NCBI RefSeq assembly: GCF_964340395.1
Contig: NC_135564.1
Coordinates: forward strand, 22,255,442 to 22,306,286
Length of the DNA stretch: 50,845 nucleotides
Direction: 5' to 3'
Source: Glandiceps talaboti
Lineage: Eukaryota > Hemichordata > Enteropneusta > Spengelidae
Shown: positions 38,016 through 50,708 of the stretch, in pieces
How the letters are laid out: each line of letters begins with the position of its first letter
How positions within the stretch are numbered: the stretch's first letter is position 1
Made by a program: the position numbers and the translations under genes
The notes under the pieces: model-generated
What the model was told of the DNA's origin: nothing
The model's input: the letters and a program-made list of their open reading frames with translations, nothing else
Database searches by the model: none

Positions 38016-38200
38016 CTACACTGTACACTACACTACACTACACTACACTACACTACACTACACTACACTACACTACACTACACTACACCACGCTAGGCTA
38101 CGCCACGCCACGCCACACCACACCACACCACACGCCTCACACACCACATATACCAAATCAAACCACACATATCACATTACATCACACCACATTAGGCACA
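38016..38200 (+). repeat. (CACTA)n pentanucleotide and degenerate CACAC tract
   Basis: About 14 CACTA repeats to 38086, then decayed CACGC, CACAC and CACAT words. The repeat unit is reminiscent of, but not evidence for, CACTA transposon termini. Confidence 0.92.
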
Positions 38201-39260
38201 GGTGCAGGCCAGGTACAGGCCAGGTCAGGTATTGACTGAATATTTTTTGGGATTCACATTCAGATCCAAAGATGTGAATCCATCATTATATTTGGTGTAG
38301 ATTTGCGATTAGTTGTCAGGTTATTTCTTCTCAGCAATACACCATGAGTTATCCATGTTCTCAAAATCACAACGCAATTAGTGTCTTCTGTTGTAGGAAT
38401 TACATTTTTCATAGATTTCATACTCTTTCTTGTATGTACAGGGTGCATTCAAGAGTAAAAATGTGTTGTCAACTGCAGGCACTCTTAGAATGTTGCACAT
38501 GAAAAACAAAAAAGATGGCAGACACTCATATGGGGAAGTGCATTTCGTGCAGTTTCAGTATTTATTGATAACACAGGACGATTTGCACAACTAAAATATA
38601 CCATTGCACTATGTTTAGGACAAGAATGTACGAAAATGGTTTTGCTAAATGAAGTGACAATTGCTCGTTCAAGAACAAAGCATCTTGAGATATTAGTCCA
38701 CTTGCGTCATCCCCGAAGATAAATAATTTAGCATGTGACTCTGTTTCACAACTGGAAATCTGTCACCCTATCTCAGAGGGTAAACCTTTGGCAGTTTGCA
38801 AAAATTGATAAAAACATAGTGAAAATTAATGCCCTTCGTACCTCCCAATTGTTTTGACATGAACTCGTTCCAGATTAAAAGGTCAAAGGTTATTTAGAGG
38901 GCTATATAACATGAATAATAATAGTCCTTAGAATTTAACAGTTGAAACGTTGTGTGTAACAATAAGAACATGTCAAAGTTATCCTTATATTCAATCTGTT
39001 TTATATGAATATTCAAAATTATGCCTTAATATTTATTGATACATATACACGTAGTCGCCATTACAAAGACTCTTGCCGTTGAGGGCTCCACCCCAGCAGG
39101 AGACTAACATGATATACCTTGTATCAAAAGTCGATGAAAGTTGGCGTGAAAAATCAGGTCAAATGATGGGTACATTCTATACTTTGTAATTGTGGAGTTC
39201 CATCATTGGGCGCACATCTACAATTAAAATGCCCATTTCCATAAAGAAATTTGAGTGTAC
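38201..39260. other. unique spacer, no gene seen
   Basis: GGCCAGGTACAGGCCAGGTC is a short local repeat at 38207-38226. The reverse 62-codon frame at 38260-38448 is unrecognised. Confidence 0.45.
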
Positions 39261-40129
39261 TTAGGGAGTGTCCAGATTTTACTTCCGGAGGGCGGGGCGG
39301 AGGATTTTCATGGGGGGCATAAATTTTTCCCAGGAAAAATTAGGGGGGGGGGGCCTAAACAAAAATTTCACAATTTTCTAGGAGGGGGGGGGGGGTCATG
39401 GAAAAAAAACCCACGATTATTTAATGCAACATAAATCGATCTGCAATTCTGCCACTTTTCAAAGTTACTTGTCCGCCATACGTCTCCATCACTGCCTAGA
39501 ACATGCATTACAGAAGTGTCACTTTCAGTCTCAGAGTCACTACTGGGCTGTATCACTCATTTCCATGATATTAGTTTTAATTTCATTTGCAGTCATATTT
39601 CTAGAGCTAAATTCTGGTGTTCCTATTATGTGAGTGGATATTATGTCTAATTTTTCTCTTTTTAATTTTCTCTGTTTAGGTAATTTATGCTCATCAAGAT
39701 ATTTATCTAACTATTTCATTTTCATGTTTTCAAGAGTTCCACTCAAGAACAACTTCAACCAGTCATAGTCATTATATTTCTTGTTTTATCTTTTTTTCTG
39801 TTGCTCTTCCCAATGTTTTGATCTGATATTTTTGCCAAGTGAAATCCCCTAGTACTGGAAATAGAAGTAAAACTTGTCTATCAGTCAAAGTATAACAACA
39901 AGCACAAATGTTGATAGTTAAATTATTTCACTTTTTGGCTATTCTTTCCAACAATAAAAATGTTCATATTTACACTTGCATTGTTGACAAGCTGAGCAAC
40001 ACAAACCGGTATTGGAACTAAAGCTGTATTCAATACATATCTAAAAAGTAGAACAGTTGTGAAGTATTTAAAGCATACCCGCAGGTTCACAGGTTCAAAG
40101 GCTATAGGCATGGTACATGGTAATGAAGC

Positions 40130-40130
40130 A

Positions 40131-40184
<54 letters not shown>

Positions 40185-40274
40185 GTGTGTGTGCGTGTAT
40201 GTATGTGTGTATGTGTGTATGTATGTATGTATGTATGTATGTATGTATGTATGTATGTATGTATGTATGTATGT

Positions 40275-40369
<95 letters not shown>

Positions 40370-40386
40370 CGTGTGTGTGTGTGTGT
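40130..40386 (+). repeat. (TG)n/(TATG)n/(GC) alternating tract
   Basis: About 255 bases that alternate purine and pyrimidine almost throughout: TG repeats, TATG at 40200-40278, TG again, a short GCGCGCGCGC run at about 40361, then TG. All long frames on both strands are artefacts. Confidence 0.97.
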
Positions 40387-40587
40387 AAACGACTTAAAGT
40401 CCAAAAGAGATATTTTCATTTTACCTTCCTACATATCAGTACATTTCATACAGTTGTGCAGAACCATTGGTGATATTTTAAAGTTTTATACATAGAAACT
40501 TTTAAGTCTTTTTTATGAGTATTAAGTTTATGAAATATTCATTGGTCTTCTTGTTCATTGTGAGGTTTGTACTCTTTTGTAATTGTA

Positions 40588-40717
40588 TGCATACATACAT
40601 ACATACATACATACATACATACATAATGATACATACATACATACATACATACATACATACATACATACATACATACATACATGCATGCATACATACATTC
40701 ATGCATGCATACGTACG

Positions 40718-40748
<31 letters not shown>

Positions 40749-40846
40749 TACATACATACATACATACATAATGATACATACATACATACATACATACATA
40801 CATACATACATACATACATACATACATACATACATACATGTACATT
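40588..40846 (+). repeat. (CATA)n tract with GTGC core
   Basis: CATA repeats, an ATAATGATACATAC interruption that occurs twice (about 40621 and 40769), CATGCATG and a run of GTGC repeats at about 40718-40747. It is complementary in sense to the TATG tract at 40200-40278. Confidence 0.96.
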
Positions 40847-41041
40847 GTGTATGTAAAGTGTGTTTGTGTATGTGTGTAAGTCTATGGGGGGGGGGGGGGC
40901 ATGGAAAAAAATCAAGAACTTGCAGGGGGGGGGGGGGCATCAATTTTTCCCAAGCTTTTGTAGGGTGGCATGAAACAAATACACAAGGAAAAGGGGAAAT
41001 CCTCCGGGTCACCCTGGAAGTAAAATCTGCACACTCCATTT

Positions 41042-42638
41042 TTAAAATCGCAAATAAACCTTGTGGGTTTTTTCTTTATTTATTAATACTGATTTAAAAA
41101 ATACACCATTTTTTTAAAAACTGCTAGAATTAAGTAATGATTGTGTTTTAATATGAATTAATGTTTGTATACACATACTACAATGAGGACTAAACGACGA
41201 ACTGTGACGTCGATAGCCGATCACAGCCGATGTCGATAGCCGATAACAGCCGATTAATGGCGACTAAACGACGTACTGTGACGTCGATAGCCGATCACAG
41301 CCGATTAATGGATAACCTTTGTGATTTGAAGTCTATTTGAAAGATGGAATGAAAACTGTCCAAGTGAAAGTTAGTGGCTTGGTCATCGTAACTGAATGAG
41401 CCTCGACTTGACCCCGTGAGTCATACGTTACGTACACTGCACTGTGCTCTGATTGGCTAATTCTAAATGTCTGCTCGAAATGTTAGAAGGCACTCGAGAT
41501 CTCGAGAGACGTTGATAAAATAGAGCATTTTTAACATTCTGTGTGGTACAATGTGATTTAGGACTTGTTTGAATAGAGTATTACGATACAATACCCGACT
41601 CATTACGTCCACTCAATTGCCACTATCCTTAACCAAACACATCATCCATCTCCAGTCTGACCTCATGACCTCTGTGATGATTTCCTTGACTCGATGCTTC
41701 AAACATGTCACAACTGAATTCGAAGTAGTGGAAAGTTCTCGTTTAAAATGTCGAGTACATTCACAACAACAATTATTTGTTTGTTTGAGTTCAAACTTCG
41801 GTTTACTCCACTTTTAAATGTTATCTATCCGTTGACGAAATGAAAGCGACACCAAAGTGACAAATGGCACACCATTACAAAACGAAGCATTGTCAATGAC
41901 ATTCGTGTATTTCTACATTGCTTACACGTGAATGTTTTCAGTAGTCGGGAATATTTTGAAAGATGTTGGCATTGATTTAAAAGTACCAGTATAGAATAAT
42001 ATATTAAACACGGAAATAAGACACATTGTTGACCCACCACGTCGTTGTCGTTGTCGTCGTCGTTGTCGTCGTCGTCGTCGTCGTCGTCGTGATAACGTTG
42101 ACACTATCTTGTACGACACCTGGGGATTTGGCCTCATAATTTATTTACGACAATATTGTGAAATAAGTAAAGTCTCTTAGGACACATTCTATTTAATTTC
42201 ATCTTTCTAAAAACGTATTTCATTATTACTTTTAATACATCTATATCAATGTCAAAATTGACAATTAAAAAAAATGTTACATTCATGGACATCACGCTCA
42301 TCGGAGCCGTCAATAGCACAATGTGTGCTAAGCTGTCTTAATCCTGATATTTTTATTTTAGCTTTAAGTTATATGTGCAAGTGATCAGTTGATGCCCAGA
42401 CAACTACAAAAACTTTTAGTTGTCTGAGGTTGATGTAAAAAGTTGGCAAGAAATAGGTCAACTCGACAACTCTTTTCATCGCGACAAATCTACTTTTTTC
42501 GCAACGTATGGCCGGGAAATCTGCAACCCTAAACTGCGTGTCTTTTACTTGGTTGTGTCTCCCAACCATAGATCCTACACCCTACACGTGTAGGGTCTAT
42601 GTCCCAACCGGATTTCTACATCCACAGTTGTCTTTACT
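41042..42638. other. spacer with short repeats, no gene seen
   Basis: A 74 bp near-duplication at 41189-41310 contains two CTGTGACGTCGATAGCCGAT blocks. CTCGAGATCTCGAG (41493-41506) and ACCCTACACGTGTAGGGT (42579-42596) are perfect palindromes. Short frames (82, 71 and 66 codons) are not recognised. Confidence 0.45.
42042..42091 (+). repeat. (GTC)n trinucleotide tract
   Basis: GTC/GTT repeats giving poly-Arg in a reverse frame. Confidence 0.93.
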
Positions 42639-43245
<607 letters not shown>

Positions 43246-43345
43246 NNNNNNNNNNNNNNNNNNNNNNNNNNNNNNNNNNNNNNNNNNNNNNNNNNNNNNN
43301 NNNNNNNNNNNNNNNNNNNNNNNNNNNNNNNNNNNNNNNNNNNNN
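43246..43345. other. assembly gap (100 N)
   Basis: Exactly 100 undetermined bases between GA/GACA tracts. The round number suggests a placeholder of unknown true length. Confidence 0.98.
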
Positions 43346-43378
<33 letters not shown>

Positions 43379-43487
43379 CAGACAGAGACAGACAGAGAGA
43401 CAGACAGAGACAGACAGAGACAGACAGAGAGACAGACAGAGACAGACAGAGACAGACAGACAGACAGAGACAGAGAGAGAGAGAGAC

Positions 43488-43532
<45 letters not shown>

Positions 43533-43559
43533 GAGAGAGAGAGCGCGAGACAGAGAGAC

Positions 43560-43602
<43 letters not shown>

Positions 43603-43605
43603 GAC

Positions 43606-43653
<48 letters not shown>
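43346..43653 (+). repeat. (GA)n/(GACA)n tract after the gap
   Basis: Mixed GA, GACA and GAGACA repeats ending in a GA run and GAGCGAGC. Confidence 0.97.
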
Positions 43654-43658
<5 letters not shown>

Positions 43659-43735
43659 ATTGCTTTCAATCTACATGAATGAAAGGAACTCCACAATCGT
43701 GACGTTCACATTCGTTACATAGATGTAGACTGTGC

Positions 43736-43850
43736 TTTAGAAACTTAATATACCCATCTATTGATCAAACTCATTAGAAACTTAATATACCCATCTATTG
43801 ATCAAACTCATTAGAAACTTAATATACCCATCTATTGATTAAACTCAGTA
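43736..43850 (+). repeat. 37-bp triplication
   Basis: Three copies of TTAGAAACTTAATATACCCA and TCTATTGATCAAACTCA; the third has GATT for GATC. Confidence 0.92.
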
Positions 43851-44184
43851 AAAAAATGTTTATTTATATTTAGATTTTAATCTGTTCTTGATTGTTGTCT
43901 TCATTATTCAATATCATAGAACAGTTTCTTTTAAAACTCTTGTCATTTTTCTACTCGTATTCTTGAGCCATTTAGTAGATGATCATGATGAACTCTTCAA
44001 AGACGACTGTTAATCCCGGGGTTAAGTTTTCTCTTTTAATTAATTCAGAAATTCAAATATGTACCCTAAACCGTGCGCTACAAATGACTCTAAATCGTTC
44101 ACGTACACCGCTGAATCACTGGCAGTTGTTACTCGCTGGACGTTCTCTCCTCAACGTATCTGGTATATGAGTACAATTCAACGG
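43851..44184. other. spacer, no gene seen
   Basis: Unique sequence with overlapping 63 and 74 codon forward frames, neither recognised; the second runs into the TIR element. Confidence 0.4.
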
Positions 44185-44187
44185 TTA

Positions 44188-46179
44188 GGGACCGGTCAGT
44201 TTCTCCAGCCTGGGGGGGGGGGGCGGTGGATTCTTAAATCGGGCCGACAAAAAGTCACTGACCCCCCCCCCCCCTATCTGTAAAACCCAAAACAGGCTGA
44301 CCCCCCTATCACTTAATTCTAAAACATGATGACCCCCCCCCCCATATATGATATTCGCATGAGTGACAGGTATTTTTTGATCGTGACTCAGTGTGGACTG
44401 CTTGACTGTCTTGCATCTACTTTATAAGATCCCGGGTTAGCACTATCATAATTATAATTATTGACTACACAGGGTAAATATATTTGAAAAGGAGTTTAAT
44501 AGCATCTTGACAGTGAAAGGTAGGGGGAAAGCTTGAGAAGGGAATATGTACAGCTGTCATGGGGGGGGGGGGTCCTAGTGGTCTCCCCCTAGAAGCCCAG
44601 GAGGTTTTTAACTCTGAAAAGTCAATTTTGAGACTATTCAGACATTTTTATAAAATCATTTCCAAGCTTTACAAGACAGCACCAACATGTAAAAAGCAAC
44701 TACATAAGGTTGAAATATTTTTGAAATATAGTTTGATAGGATCTTGACAGTAAGAGGTAGGGGGGGGAGCTTGAGACTGGGATGTGTATACCTAATGGGG
44801 GGGGGGGGTCCTAGGGGGTCTCCACCTAGAAGCCCTGGAGGTTTTTCCCCCGAAAAGTCAATTTTGAGACTATTCAGACCCTTTCAGACAATAATTTCCA
44901 AGCCTTACAAGACAACACCAACATGTAAAAATACTTTTGAAATATACTTTGATAGCATCTTGGCAGTAAGAGGGGAAGAGCTTGAGACTGGGATATGTCC
45001 ACCTCATGCGGGGGGTCTGAGGAGTCTCCCTCTAGAAGCCCTGGAGGATTTTTACTCTTATAGCCAATATTTACGCTATTTAGACTCTTTCAAGCAATAA
45101 CTTAATCCATGCTTTACAAGACAGCAAGTATCAGAAACTATTCTTTATAACTTACGCTAAGGGTTGAAATATGTTCTTAAAAAGTTAAATGGCATCATTA
45201 TATACATGTAGTAAAGGTCAACACATCTAATGGTAGTATCATTGGTAGGGGAGATTTGGAGATTAAAGCAATTTTAGACTATCTTGGCAAACATTTCACA
45301 TCTGGAAAAAGACAATATCATCTCAAATTAGAATAGGGTGAAAATATTTAAGAAAAGTTTAATACCATTATGACAGTAAAAAGGTTGTTGGTGCATCTGA
45401 TTGTTGGTTGAATGCATGAGTGACCTCTGGGGGTGAGGGAGTCCTTGGGATTTTCCCTCTGGCAGATCTGGAGTTTTTTGATTGAGATACTTAGGCAATG
45501 TTTAGGTTATTCATAACCTCTGAGGTAATATTTCCAAGCTTCGAAAAGCTAACGTAAATGTACGTTTTAAATGAGTTTCCTATATCACATAAAATGGACA
45601 TGTAACATTAGTATAGGGGCATTAATATATGTATAATAAAGTCACCGGTATGTTAGAGAACTTTAGGTGGTCATACCTAGTGTATAATAGAAACTGGAAT
45701 CTGATGAGATGTGATGATTTGTAGTGTCAATAACATGACGAGTAGAACAATTTAGATTAACTTCATTTATAAACTATCTATGAAAATTGCTATTACGAAA
45801 CCTTCAAGTTCACTTTTGCCCCAAACTGCAATATAAGTGAAGCACTGATTGTGAAACAGCCAAGCATTTACATGACATGTTCTGTAACTAGTATGGTAGA
45901 TAGGTAATACATGTATATGTATATGTATAGTTATGTTTGAACTAATAAGTAATATTAAAGAATTCATGTAAGAAACAGGGACAAGAACAAATATTGACAT
46001 TTACCACATTTCAGACAAGGCAATATGCCATTGTAGAAAGGATTTTTTTCTTCCATCACAATTTAAAATACAATGGCTCCCCCTATCCACAATTTTGAAA
46101 AGCATGACCCCCTCCTGGGTGACCCCCCCCCCCCTACCAATCCACCGGACCCCCCCGGCCGAAGAAACTGACCGATCCC
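44188..46179. mobile_element. TIR element with TTA target duplication and internal tandem repeats
   Basis: The left end is GGGACCGGTCAGTTTCTCCA and GCC; the right end, reverse-complemented, is GGGATCGGTCAGTTTCTTCG and GCC, matching 20 of 23. Both are followed by a G run and then GGTGGA. TTA flanks each end exactly (44185-44187 and 46180-46182). The interior has diverged direct repeats starting TCTTGACAG or TCTTGGCAG at 44515, 44752 and 44958, a degenerate fourth at about 45367, then a region shared with 32821-33215 and 27719-27955. The TSD and GGG start suit a non-autonomous PIF/Harbinger-like element. No reading frame over 120 codons and no transposase motif is seen. Confidence 0.75.
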
Positions 46180-46182
46180 TTA

Positions 46183-47276
46183 GTATTATGATGAACAGAT
46201 CGCTTCATTTTCTTTTCTCGAAGCACTGAACTGAAACACTGAGTACTTCCGATATTTTTTCTTTGAGTATTCAACGTACAATGGTCACATTTCGACTTAT
46301 ATCTTTCACATGCAAAGTTGCTTTGTAATGTCGGATACTAATTAAAGCATTAGGATCACCACCGACAGTGTCTCATCAGTGGTGGTGTCTGATAACCTTA
46401 CTTCAAAAAAAATATTCATAACATTGTCAGGAGAAAAGTCGATGAAAGTTTTTAGTAGTTTCAGTCTCGTAGTATTGTACCTAATGAGAGGAGATAAGGA
46501 AGAGGGCAGAGGAATGTGTCGGTTTTTTTTGGTATTTTTTTACCTCACATGCTAATGAGGTACGTTTCACATTTCTTAATTAATTGCTCCTTCATACAAC
46601 CAGTGTACCTGAACCGTCTAGCTTGTCCAAGTTGGATTACATCTATAAAATTGTTGACTCTTGAATTCAAAAGCCAAAAAATGTTGAACATGCTATACTT
46701 GTGTGAATGTAATCCCCACTTCATTCAAATAGTGCTTCATTAGAAGTGTAAGAAATAGACAATAGACCTCTCGAAAAATCATCACTATTCAACATCTATT
46801 TTGCATTTTGTTTGGTAGGTCCTAACTAAACAACAGGACTGAAGACAAAAGCGATTATCTAATCCGAACTCAAACGAACAAAAATCCCCTCCTTCGTAAT
46901 TATTTCTCTTGTTCAGCGTCTGTCGACAATAACCCGTTTTCACGCGTCACTACAGATCAATTTTTCTACAGCATTGATGAAGGTTGAGAGGCGCCCTCTA
47001 CGTCACAGCTCGTCCCACGAAAGCGTATACGTACAAGCACATACCCCTTGTTTTGGTAAGCATGAGTACAAAACCCTCGCATCAGATTTCTTACGAAACA
47101 TTATTTCTTCGCAAACCATTTTTGATAATATCAGATTTTTAGGACACAAAATGAAACCATTTCTACAATTCCAATAGTTCAGACTGTTTGATATGTGTGT
47201 GAACGTTTAGTGGTAGACCACAATAGTTATTTCGACTAAAACTTGATCTGAAAGGAGATATTTTCTACTGTCAACA
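46183..47276. other. unique spacer, no gene seen
   Basis: Unique sequence with unrecognised forward frames of 75 (46516-46743) and 67 codons (46974-47177). Confidence 0.45.
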
Positions 47277-47278
47277 TT

Positions 47279-47441
47279 GTGTGTGTGTGTGTGTGTGTGG
47301 GGGGGGGGGGGGTATGTATGTATGTATGTATGTATGTATGTATGTATGTATGTATGTATGTATGTATGTATGTATGTATGTGTGTGTGTATGTATGTGTG
47401 TATGTATGTATGTATGTATGTATGTATGTATATGTGTGTGT

Positions 47442-47534
<93 letters not shown>
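47279..47534 (+). repeat. (TG)n, G run, (TATG)n, (TG)n compound microsatellite
   Basis: About 255 bases of simple repeat; the frames it opens on both strands are not genes. Confidence 0.97.
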
Positions 47535-47535
<1 letters not shown>

Positions 47536-47626
47536 TCAAGTGTTCACTTGCCACGATACACTTTGCCAACATGTCCAAAGATATACCTTGATAATTTGCT
47601 GGCTAGTACTAATTTCCATTATTTCT

Positions 47627-47651
47627 TCTAATTTTTTTTTTTTTTTTTTTT
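47627..47651 (+). repeat. poly(T) run
   Basis: A T run of about 22-25 bases, not clearly linked to a retroposon. Confidence 0.9.
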
Positions 47652-47654
47652 ACA

Positions 47655-47844
47655 AAATATGTGCTCTGTTACATCAATTTTATGAAATTTTAAGCATGCA
47701 CTATTATTGAGTAATTACTTAATGCAAATACTTTAATGTACATGGTGATAGCTAAAACCTCAGTAATAAGTTCTAGCCATTACCTGATAGGTTTGTACCA
47801 AGTTTCATTTGAACTGTGCCAGCGGTTTTTGAGAAAATGGTGAC

Positions 47845-47886
<42 letters not shown>

Positions 47887-47887
47887 G
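47655..47887 (+). mobile_element. third copy of the GGTGACACAGACAGACAG tail family
   Basis: TAATTACTTAATGCAAATAC and TTTAATGTACATGG near 47710-47745 resemble one unit of the 2740-3935 array. TTCTAGCCATT, CCAAGTTTCATTTGAACTGT, GCCAGCGGTTTTTGAGAAAA and TGGTGACACAGACAGACAGA follow, ending in GACA repeats at 47846-47885. The order matches 3750-4090 with a single internal unit instead of about eight. Confidence 0.6.
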
Positions 47888-49314
47888 TATATCACAATTC
47901 TGTAACTTTCATTTATATTACGGAATGTAAAAATGATCTTGACGGAAAAAGGGACACAATTTCTGTCTCAGGCGTTGCTTTAATAGTAGCGTTCTACCCC
48001 AGGTAATGATGTCAAGGTGCAAAGGCTATGAATAATACAGTCCCCAAATCCCATGTCTACTAGTCAGACGTGTCAACTGCAGAAATGTTTCGGGATGGTT
48101 CAAATTGGGAGGGTTTTTGGAGTTCATCCTTCATTCGTTTCAGATAAATCAAACTGGTTTCATGATCAGGGACCAGGATACTTTCTCAGTGAAGGACGTA
48201 ACACGAAAATAAGAGCAACCACACTCGTAGTCCTCGATGATAGGGTGTAGGGTGGGGATATGGTGTAGGGTGGGGGCTCTTAGCTCTCTGATGCAGAAGT
48301 TAGGAGTGTTTCCCCCTGCCTGTGTGAATGTGGCCAGTGGCGAGATTGAAGTAGACCTACTGAACCGAAGTCTTGTTTGACGAATCTGGAAAAGTACACA
48401 ATCATGATGATATAGAAAGATCAGGTGATGCAAGATCGTACAAGTCGTGTTCGCAATATGCATATTTTGTCGACTTTCTCAGACATTTGTTGGCATTAAC
48501 ACCTTTCAGAAAGGAAAATTTGTTAACACTCATTTACGGCAATGTTATCAACCTTAACCGTCTGTTAACACCATCTCCCCCTGTAGCCAACTCAGTGACG
48601 TCAGCTAAAATTCCGACACCCTAAGCAACCATATTTAAATAACACTGGAGCCAAAACGGCAGACACACCACAGAAAATGGTGTCAATTAACACTTTTCCT
48701 TAAATGACTTCACAGCATCAAAAAAATGTGGCAAACCGTCTGCCAAGTATTATTAGAAAAAAATTATTAAAGAAAAGACGAGAACAGGTCTACTATTTTG
48801 GATGGTAATTGGTCTGAGGAGCGAGTCCCCGGAGACGGGTTTGTCCATTTGTCGGTACACCTCTCATAATCACGGTAGATATCCCCCTGTAGACTAACAG
48901 GCACCTCTGTCAATATCATTGACACACAACCAATGGAAACACAATATCCCGGTAATTTTCCAGGAAAGCAATACATCGGATGTATTCCCTGGATAGCCGA
49001 GAGCGAAGAACAGCTATTATACCCCGCAATAGCATCGCCGCTACGACAATTTGGCCATTCGAAATTTCATTATTACATGAAAAGGTTGCGTCAGGTTTCT
49101 TTACCTTTGCCGATTCCGACATTGCAGTTTTGAAAAGTGGAAAAGAAAACGAAATAAATACAATATTAATTGTTAAATTATACAAGTAAATTGAAGAATG
49201 GATAGTGATAATGTTGATAGTAGCCCAACTATGCTATTGATGTTGAATTTTGTAAACTCTTGTCCATAGTTTCGATCTCGCCATTTGTCCGAAATGTAAA
49301 CTATAAATGGTTCT

Positions 49315-49316
<2 letters not shown>
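47888..49316. other. unique spacer, no recognisable gene
   Basis: Frames of up to 104 codons (reverse 48149-48463; forward 48373-48624; overlapping frames on both strands at 48916-49189) have no motif I can name. GGGTGTAGGGTGGGG and a second GGGTGGGGG at 48242-48278 form a local G-rich duplication. Confidence 0.4.

Positions 49317-49378
<62 letters not shown>
49317..49378 (+). repeat. (TG)n microsatellite
   Basis: About 30 uninterrupted TG repeats. Confidence 0.97.
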
Positions 49379-49381
<3 letters not shown>

Positions 49382-50626
49382 TCACTCATCGACAGAAAAA
49401 AAGAAAATATTTGAAATTAACCGATCTCAAATGACAACGAATGTTAGTGTGGAGCTGAGAATTGACAATCAAATAAACTGTAAAATATACCGACAGTGAC
49501 TGTTCAAAATGTTAACCGAAAAGCAACTTACATAGAAAGAAACATTGGTCAATATTTAGTTGTTTGTACTATTGATCACTTTCAACCCAAATTTTGAGAG
49601 TAATGTAGAATAGCTATAATATTTATGGTTTTCATCTGATTTCAGTCCTAAATTAAAAAGCGACAGATAAAAAGTTACAAAATACAATTTTTTGAAATGG
49701 TTTAACGAAATTGATAATATTCAGATGAAATGCTAATAGGAATGTATAAATAAGAGTCGTTCTTGTGATTTAAGTCTTAAAATTAAAAGACATGTACCAA
49801 ACAATTACAAAAAAGGAGAATTTTATTAAATATATATGGTCTTGACACAAGAGTGCATAATGAATGTTACTAAGTCTTAGATTGTTGAACTATTACGAGA
49901 CGACGTTTCTCACACAATCTATGCTCATTTTGACACAATTCGAAAAGAAATTGTTGAATGTTATTGTTGACTTTTTAAATCGCCATTTGTCTTGAATCCC
50001 TAGTTGCAAGAAGATTTTCAGAAATCATACTGTTCGATCAATGAATTCTCCAAACGACAATTTGTGACGCATAATTTGGCGGGAATGAAATTTTAGCTGA
50101 CAGCTGCCATATTATTCCCTAATGAAGCACTGCTACAAGCAAATTGTGACAGGTAGTGTGATGGCCTATTTTCGCTATTGGTCGCCGATTGAAATTCATA
50201 ACCGTTATTTCTGAAACAAATTGGCAAATCATCGCCCCTTAAGTTGTGTAAGAACGTCACACGTTACCATCTTTCTTGGTTGTACGACAAATTGATGACA
50301 CTAGAAATATATCAAATGATTAGTTATCTACTCGAAGTGTTTTTTTAGTCAGAACTTTCTCTGAAGTGGTATGAAAATAATATCAACACATGACTATGTA
50401 GAAAAGACAAGACTGTGCTATCCCTAAAATCTACGATACTGTATGACTTGGATACTTAACCGACATACTATGAATCGTTAAATATCCACACAAGCTATGA
50501 CAAATCAAAACCATAGCATCACCAAAACAGAATTCAATAAAGTCAATAAGTTCTTTGACCGTATATTTGATGATGAAGCTCTCAAAGAAAACCGCAGCAC
50601 GACTAATAGACTTCAACGAATCGACT
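49379..50626. other. unique AT-rich spacer, no gene seen
   Basis: No repeat, RNA gene or convincing frame; the reverse 61-codon frame at 50431-50616 is not recognised. Confidence 0.45.
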
Positions 50627-50708
50627 GTGAACTCTGAATAAACCTCCCTAGCTATACGTCCAATCTACCGTGAGCTCTAAATAAAGCCCCCTAGCTATAC
50701 GTCAAATT
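50627..50708 (+). repeat. diverged ~47-bp duplication
   Basis: Two copies of GTGA(A/G)CTCT(G/A)AATAAA followed by CCCTAGCTATACGTC and AAT. Confidence 0.8.

Larger units (their letters stand above)
39264..41038. mobile_element. TIR element with G runs, MITE-like
   Basis: The left end is GGGAGTGTCCAGATTTTACT and TCC. The reverse complement of the right end is TGGAGTGTGCAGATTTTACT and TCC, matching 21 of 23, and both then reach GGAGGATTT within 15 bases. TTA precedes the left end (39261-39263); the right flank is TTT, so the target duplication is imperfect. Long G runs and words like GGGGCAT(C/A)AATTTTTCCC lie in both halves. The interior holds the TG/TATG and CATA tracts at 40130-40846. No transposase is encoded. 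Confidence 0.65.

Noticed and set aside
38016-38086. CACTA repeats as a CACTA-type transposon end
   Set aside because: It is a pentanucleotide microsatellite; no TIR or subterminal repeats.
41493-41506. CTCGAGATCTCGAG as a regulatory dyad
   Set aside because: A short perfect palindrome of this size is expected by chance and nothing around it supports a role.
44185-44190. TTAGGG as a telomeric repeat
   Set aside because: Single occurrence created by the TTA target site next to the GGG element end.
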